In this document: one piece after another, positions 60,104-64,000 of the stretch
How positions within the stretch are numbered: the first letter of the stretch is position 1
Layout: every line of letters begins with the position of its first letter
Assembly (NCBI RefSeq): GCF_030814215.1
Contig: NZ_JAUSUT010000001.1
Location: forward strand, 4,340,001 to 4,404,000
Length of the DNA stretch: 64,000 nucleotides
Direction of reading: 5' to 3'
DNA from: Amycolatopsis thermophila
GTDB taxonomy: Bacteria; Actinomycetota; Actinomycetes; Mycobacteriales; Pseudonocardiaceae
Notes under the pieces: generated by a model
Database searches by the model: none
What the model was told of the DNA's origin: nothing
Seen by the model: only the letters and a program-made list of their open reading frames with translations
Program-made: the position numbers and the translations under genes

Positions 60104-61002
60104 ACCGCACCGGAACGAGACACCTCGCGACCTTCTGGGAGGAGATCGCGGACCTGGAGCACACGCTGCGGTACGTGGACGCGGGCGGCTACCGCACCCG
60201 GGTCCTCGACTTCACCGGAGCGGGCCCCGGGGCTCAGACGGTCATCCTCGCCAACGGCACCAGCGGCCACATCGAGGCGTGGACGCAGAACGTCCGCGCC
60301 TTCGCCGAGGCGGGCTTCCGGGTGGTCGGCTACGACTACCCCGGCCACGGCTACTCCTCGCCGGCGGACCATCCGCTGGAGATCCGCGACTACGAGGAGC
60401 ACCTGCTCGCGCTGCTCGACGCACTGGAGCTGGAGCGCGTGCACCTCGCCGGCGAGTCGCTGGGCGGGTGGCTCGCGCTGAAGTTCGCGCCGAAGCACCC
60501 CGAGCGGCTGCACACGGTGATCCTTTCCGCGCCGGGCGGGCGGATGATCGCCGGACCGCGACTGGACAAGACGCAGTCGGTGAGCACCCAGGCGGTGCAC
60601 GAACCGACCTTCGACAACGTGAAGAAGCGCCTGCAGGTCGTCATCCACGACCCGGAGAAGATCACCGACGAGCTCGTCCGCGTCCGCCGGGCGATCTACG
60701 CCCGGGACGGGTTCAGCATGGCGAACGTGACCGCGCTGCGGGAGCCGGAGCGGCGGTGGCGCAACCGCGTCACGGACGAAGACTTCGCCGCGATGCCGGT
60801 CCCGGCCCTGATGGTGTGGACCGACAACGAGCCGACCGGCGACGAAGCCGAGGGCGAGCGGCTGTGCGGATTGCTGCCGGACGGCGAGTACCTGCTGATC
60901 CGCGGGGCCGCGCACTGGCCGCAGTGGGAAGGCGCGGCGGAGTTCAACGCCGCGGCGGTCGCCTTCCTGAAGAAGCACGCGTGCGGAAAGGACCGCCGGT
61001 GA
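60100..61002 (+). CDS. mhpC: 2-hydroxy-6-ketonona-2,4-dienedioate hydrolase
   Basis: 300 aa, GTG at 60100 overlapping mhpB. Alpha/beta hydrolase: ILANGTSGHIEAW (oxyanion), YDYPGHGYSSPAD, nucleophile elbow LAGESLGGW (Ser120), acid in VWTDNEPTGDEAEG and His in RGAAHWPQWEG. Cleaves the C-C bond of the meta-fission product, giving 2-hydroxypenta-2,4-dienoate and succinate or fumarate. Coupled to mhpD. Confidence 0.91.
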   Translation: MNRTGTRHLATFWEEIADLEHTLRYVDAGGYRTRVLDFTGAGPGAQTVILANGTSGHIEAWTQNVRAFAEAGFRVVGYDYPGHGYSSPADHPLEIRDYEEHLLALLDALELERVHLAGESLGGWLALKFAPKHPERLHTVILSAPGGRMIAGPRLDKTQSVSTQAVHEPTFDNVKKRLQVVIHDPEKITDELVRVRRAIYARDGFSMANVTALREPERRWRNRVTDEDFAAMPVPALMVWTDNEPTGDEAEGERLCGLLPDGEYLLIRGAAHWPQWEGAAEFNAAAVAFLKKHACGKDRR

Positions 61003-61793
61003 GCGTCACCCAGGAGACCATCGACCGGATCGCGCGCGAACTGTTCGAGGCGAAGCGCGACGTGTACACCGTGCCGTACGTGAGCCCGCGGCTCCCCGAG
61101 CGCGATCTCGACGCGGCGTACGCGATCTCCGCCGAGTTCGCCGCCCTCCGCGAGCGCGAGCTGGGTGTGCGGCGGGTGGGCCGCAAGGTCGGCCTGACCA
61201 ACCCCCTCGTCCAGCAGCGCGTGGGTATCGACGAGCCCGACTACGGGATCATCCACGACGACATGGTGCACCCGTCGGGCGCGCACCTGCCGCTGTCGCG
61301 GTACAACCGGCTGCTGATCGAGGCCGAGGTCGCGTTCGCGCTGAAGAGCGACATCCTCGAGGCCTCCCGCGAGAGCGTCGAAGCCGCGATCGACTACGTG
61401 ACGCCGGCGTTCGAGGTGGTCGACTTCCGCTACGGCGGCTCGGTCGGGCAGATCGTCGACACCATCGCGGACAACGCCGGCTGCAGCGGCATCGTGCTCG
61501 GCGAGGAGCGGCACCCGTACGGCGAGACCGACCTCACGAAGGTCGAGATGATCATCACCGGCGGCGGCGCGGAGATCACCCGGGGCGTCGGCAGCAATGT
61601 GCTGGGTGACCCGGTCAACGCGGTGATCTGGCTGGCCGGGACCGCGATCCGCATCGGCGAACCACTGCGGGCAGGCGAGCTGCTGCTGTCCGGGTCCATC
61701 GGCTACATCGAGCCGTGGCCCGCCGACGTCGAGTGCGTCGCCACCATCACCGGACTCGGTCGCGTGGTCGCGACCGCGGATGCGAAGGGCTGA
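60999..61793 (+). CDS. mhpD: 2-hydroxypentadienoate (2-keto-4-pentenoate) hydratase
   Basis: 264 aa, GTG at 60999 overlapping mhpC. FAH-like hydratase fold: RKVGLTNPLVQQRVGIDEPDYG, IEAEVAFALKSDI (metal Glu pair), PAFEVVDFRYG and VGSNVLGDPVNAVIWLAG. Adds water to 2-hydroxypentadienoate, yielding 4-hydroxy-2-oxovalerate. Complete length for MhpD. Confidence 0.91.
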   Translation: MSVTQETIDRIARELFEAKRDVYTVPYVSPRLPERDLDAAYAISAEFAALRERELGVRRVGRKVGLTNPLVQQRVGIDEPDYGIIHDDMVHPSGAHLPLSRYNRLLIEAEVAFALKSDILEASRESVEAAIDYVTPAFEVVDFRYGGSVGQIVDTIADNAGCSGIVLGEERHPYGETDLTKVEMIITGGGAEITRGVGSNVLGDPVNAVIWLAGTAIRIGEPLRAGELLLSGSIGYIEPWPADVECVATITGLGRVVATADAKG

Positions 61794-61795
61794 AC

Positions 61796-62260
61796 ATGAG
61801 CGACTACCACCCCGTCGACGCGGCCACGCGCGTCGAGATCGAGCAGCTGATCGCGGAGATGCTGTACCGCCTCGACCACAACCGGGCGGACACCACCTGG
61901 GAGCTGTACACCGAGGACGGCGTCTCGGCCGGCCCACTGGGCGACATGGACCGCGAGGCCATGAAGGCCTGGGGTGCCCGGCGCGCCCAGCAGACCGACA
62001 TCGTCAGCCGGCACTTCATCGGCGGGATCCGCCTCGTCCGGGACGGCGAGGAGGTCGACGGCACGGTGCAGTACCTGACCTTCCGCGACACCAACGAGCC
62101 GCCGACGCAGCCCGCGTCGGTCGGCGAGTTCCGCGAGCGGTACCGGAAGGTCGACGGGCAGTGGCGGTTCGCCCGCCGCGAGATCGTACCGATCTTCGGC
62201 GGCCAGGCAGCCGCCGCGCATGCCGCCCGGCTCGCCGGGCGAGAAGGGCCGGCGCAGTGA
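61796..62260 (+). CDS. SnoaL/NTF2-like domain protein
   Basis: 154 aa, ATG at 61796. VEIEQLIAEMLYRLDHNRADTTWELYTEDG, RHFIGGIRLV and EFRERYRKVDGQWRFARREIVPIFGG make an NTF2-like cone. Such proteins act as isomerases, hydratases or small-molecule binders; here its role is unknown. It interrupts the mhpD to aldolase order of standard mhp clusters and overlaps the aldolase start, so it is part of the operon. Confidence 0.85.
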   Translation: MSDYHPVDAATRVEIEQLIAEMLYRLDHNRADTTWELYTEDGVSAGPLGDMDREAMKAWGARRAQQTDIVSRHFIGGIRLVRDGEEVDGTVQYLTFRDTNEPPTQPASVGEFRERYRKVDGQWRFARREIVPIFGGQAAAAHAARLAGREGPAQ

Positions 62261-63027
62261 AGCGGGCAGCTCTCGGCGGCGGCAACCCCGTCCTGTACCA
62301 CCAGTCGGTGCCGTCGTTCTCGATGCCGGAGTGGGCGGCGGCAGCCGGCTACGACGGGGTGGTCCTCGACCTCCAGCACGGCGAGCTGGGCCTGGAGGCG
62401 GCATGCGGGATCCTGCGCTCGCTGCCGCGGCAGAGCGCGTACTGCTACGCGCGGGTGGGCTCGCTCGATCCCGCGCCGGTCCTGCGGCTGCTCGACAGCG
62501 GGGCCCGCGGCATCATCGCGCCCGCGATCGAATCCCGGGCCGAGGCCGAGGCACTGGTCGCTGCGGTCGCCTACCCCCCGGTCGGCAACCGCAGCCTCGG
62601 CCCGTCCAGACCCGCGCTGTACCAAGGCGCCTCGTACACCGAGGCCGGCAATCTCGCCGTCTCCGCCATCGCCCAGATCGAGACGAAGACCGGCGTGGAC
62701 CGTGCCGAGGAGATCGTGTCGACCCCGGGCCTGGACTCCGTCTACATCGGACCGGCCGACCTGGCCGTCTCCTACGGGCTGCCCGGGCGGGGCGACTGGG
62801 CGGACGGCCCCGTGCGCGCGGCGATCGCGCACGTGCGCGAGGTGACGGCCGCGCACGGCGTCACCCTCGGCATCTACTCGGGGCAGCCGGCGTACGCCGC
62901 CGGCCTGATCGCCGACGGCCTGGTCGACTACGCGGCCCTCGGCATCGACCTCGTCCTGCTGAACCGCGCGTTCGCCGACACCATCGCCGCGCTGGACTCG
63001 GCGCGATCTTCCGGGAGCACCGCATGA
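62257..63027 (+). CDS. HpcH/HpaI-family class II aldolase
   Basis: 256 aa, GTG at 62257. VVLDLQHGELG (metal/base region), ARVGSLDPAPVLRLLDSGARGIIAPAIES, AQIETKTGVDRAEEI (metal Glu) and YIGPADLAVSYG are diagnostic of HpcH/HpaI aldolases. It probably splits 4-hydroxy-2-oxovalerate into pyruvate and acetaldehyde in place of MhpE. No acetaldehyde dehydrogenase (MhpF) is visible within the window. Confidence 0.87.
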   Translation: MKRAALGGGNPVLYHQSVPSFSMPEWAAAAGYDGVVLDLQHGELGLEAACGILRSLPRQSAYCYARVGSLDPAPVLRLLDSGARGIIAPAIESRAEAEALVAAVAYPPVGNRSLGPSRPALYQGASYTEAGNLAVSAIAQIETKTGVDRAEEIVSTPGLDSVYIGPADLAVSYGLPGRGDWADGPVRAAIAHVREVTAAHGVTLGIYSGQPAYAAGLIADGLVDYAALGIDLVLLNRAFADTIAALDSARSSGSTA

Positions 63028-64000
63028 GCGAGACCACCGCCGACGTCCTCATCATCGGTGCGGGACCGGTCGGCCTCACCCTCGCGAACCTGGTGGGGCA
63101 GCAGGGCGTCGAAGTCCTCCTCGTCGAGAAGGGCGAGGAGCTGATCGACTACCCGCGGGCCGTCGGCATCGACGACGAGGCGCTGCGCGCGATGCAGACC
63201 GCCGGGCTCGTCGACGAGGTGCTCCCGCACACCATTCCGGACCAGAAGATCTACATGGTCAACGGGGACCGGATGATCCTGTCCGAAGTGGACCCGAGGA
63301 CGCGCGAGTTCGGCTGGCCGCGCCGCAACGGCTTCGTGCAGCCGCTGGTCGACCAGGTGCTGCTCGCCGGCCTGGACCGCTTCCCGAACGCCACCGCGCG
63401 GTTCGGCACCGAAGTCACCGACCTCGCCGAAGACGCGGACGGCGTGGTGGCCACCCTCGCCGGCGGGGGGACTGTCCGCGCCCGGTACGCGGTCGCCGCC
63501 GACGGCGGGGCTTCGCCCACCCGCAAGCGCCTCGGCATCTCGTTCGAGGGCGAGACCCGGCCGACCGACGGCATCGTGATCGACGTGGCCAACGACCCGA
63601 TCGGCACGCCCCACGCCGTCTTCGGCGGGGATCCGGCCCGCAGCTACGCCTCCATCGCGCTGCCGCACGGCATCCGGCGCTGGGAGTTCACCCTCTTCGA
63701 GGACGAGACCCCCGACCTCGTCGAGGACGACGCCTACGTCTTCGGGTTGCTGGCACCCCACGTACCGGACCCGGCCAAGCTCGACATCATCCGCCGCCGC
63801 GTGTACCGGCACCACGCCCGGATCGCCGGGCGGTTCCGCCACGGGCGGATCTTCCTCGCCGGTGACGCCGCCCACGTCATGCCGGTCGTCGGCGGCCAGG
63901 GCTGGAACTCGGGGATCCGTGACGCCTTCAACCTCGGCTGGAAGCTGGCCACCGTCCTCAAGGGCCTTTCGACCGACGCTCTGCTCGACACGTACGAGAC
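63024..64000 (+). CDS. mhpA: 3-(3-hydroxyphenyl)propionate hydroxylase (partial)
   Basis: 325 codons seen; the right window edge cuts the gene. ATG at 63024 overlaps the aldolase stop (ATGA). VLIIGAGPVGLTLANLVGQQG (FAD), IDYPRAVGIDDEALRAMQTAGL, AADGGASPTRKRLGI (DG motif) and IFLAGDAAHVMPVVGGQGWNSGIRDAFNLGWKL (GD motif) match MhpA. It adds the second hydroxyl to 3-(3-hydroxyphenyl)propionate with NADH, feeding mhpB. Confidence 0.9.
   Translation, partial: MSETTADVLIIGAGPVGLTLANLVGQQGVEVLLVEKGEELIDYPRAVGIDDEALRAMQTAGLVDEVLPHTIPDQKIYMVNGDRMILSEVDPRTREFGWPRRNGFVQPLVDQVLLAGLDRFPNATARFGTEVTDLAEDADGVVATLAGGGTVRARYAVAADGGASPTRKRLGISFEGETRPTDGIVIDVANDPIGTPHAVFGGDPARSYASIALPHGIRRWEFTLFEDETPDLVEDDAYVFGLLAPHVPDPAKLDIIRRRVYRHHARIAGRFRHGRIFLAGDAAHVMPVVGGQGWNSGIRDAFNLGWKLATVLKGLSTDALLDTYE

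Overview
The window is high-GC DNA (roughly 70% G+C) with many GTG starts, 4-bp ATGA/GTGA stop-start overlaps, F420-type oxidoreductase, IdeR/DtxR-type iron box and a pSAM2-like integrative element. This points to a mycelial actinobacterium. The gene style resembles Amycolatopsis or another Pseudonocardiaceae member, but that is inferred from gene content only.

Region 1 (1-14.05 kb) is mostly housekeeping: a membrane glycosyltransferase cut by the window edge, a lipoprotein-like alpha/beta hydrolase whose nucleophile serine seems replaced by glycine, an ATP-dependent DNA ligase, an IS481 transposase relic, a RibD-like reductase, ZapE ATPase, PAP2 phosphatase, DUF2252 protein, ornithine aminotransferase (rocD), an ArsR-controlled operon behind a large palindrome (VOC, ArsR, SRPBCC, YCII), and an S9 peptidase coupled to an LLM oxidoreductase.

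Region 2 (14.15-22.8 kb) opens with an iron box placed directly before a four-gene operon: PLP decarboxylase, lysine-N-hydroxylase type monooxygenase, IucA/IucC siderophore synthetase and a glutamine-synthetase-fold ligase. No DesC-like acyltransferase is seen. The glutamine-synthetase-like enzyme may supply the missing amide bond, so this is my best candidate for an undescribed pathway. A second DUF2029 glycosyltransferase, a GlxA/AraC regulator with an internal deletion and a twice-frameshifted DJ-1/PfpI gene follow.

Region 3 (22.95-34.84 kb) is an actinomycete integrative and conjugative element (AICE) inserted in the 3' half of tRNA-Pro(GGG). A perfect 38-bp direct repeat marks both ends. 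The core (int, xis, rep, DUF2637 membrane protein, small proteins, FtsK-type Tra) reads leftward from a control region with three CTAAAC repeats exactly 44 bp apart. Cargo includes a sigma-region-4-like regulator with a PP2C phosphatase, an SMI1/KNR4 protein, a gene-free block with three hairpins (the largest with 57-bp arms), and a low-GC operon of two proteins carrying HEPN-like RxxxxH motifs.

Region 4 (35-47.5 kb) holds a KdgT permease / DUF1537 kinase / PdxA2 / DeoR operon, probably for a C4 sugar acid such as threonate, then 1 kb of GC-rich tandem repeats. An MFS / acyl-CoA dehydrogenase / acyl-CoA ligase / enoyl-CoA hydratase operon faces a regulator with two fused TetR modules. One kb of decayed sequence follows.

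Region 5 (47.5-64 kb) is an aromatic catabolic island. Leftward genes encode a CMD-like protein, FAD hydroxylase, fumarylacetoacetase-family hydrolase, type I extradiol dioxygenase and MHS transporter. A Baeyer-Villiger monooxygenase of the 4-hydroxyacetophenone type and an IclR regulator read rightward. An SDR and a TetR read leftward. They lie divergent to a complete mhp-type operon: transporter, mhpB, mhpC, mhpD, an NTF2-like protein, an HpcH/HpaI aldolase and mhpA (cut by the window end). Hydroxylation, ring cleavage, hydrolysis, hydration and aldol cleavage are all present. Pseudo-palindromic candidate operators lie in both divergent promoter regions.
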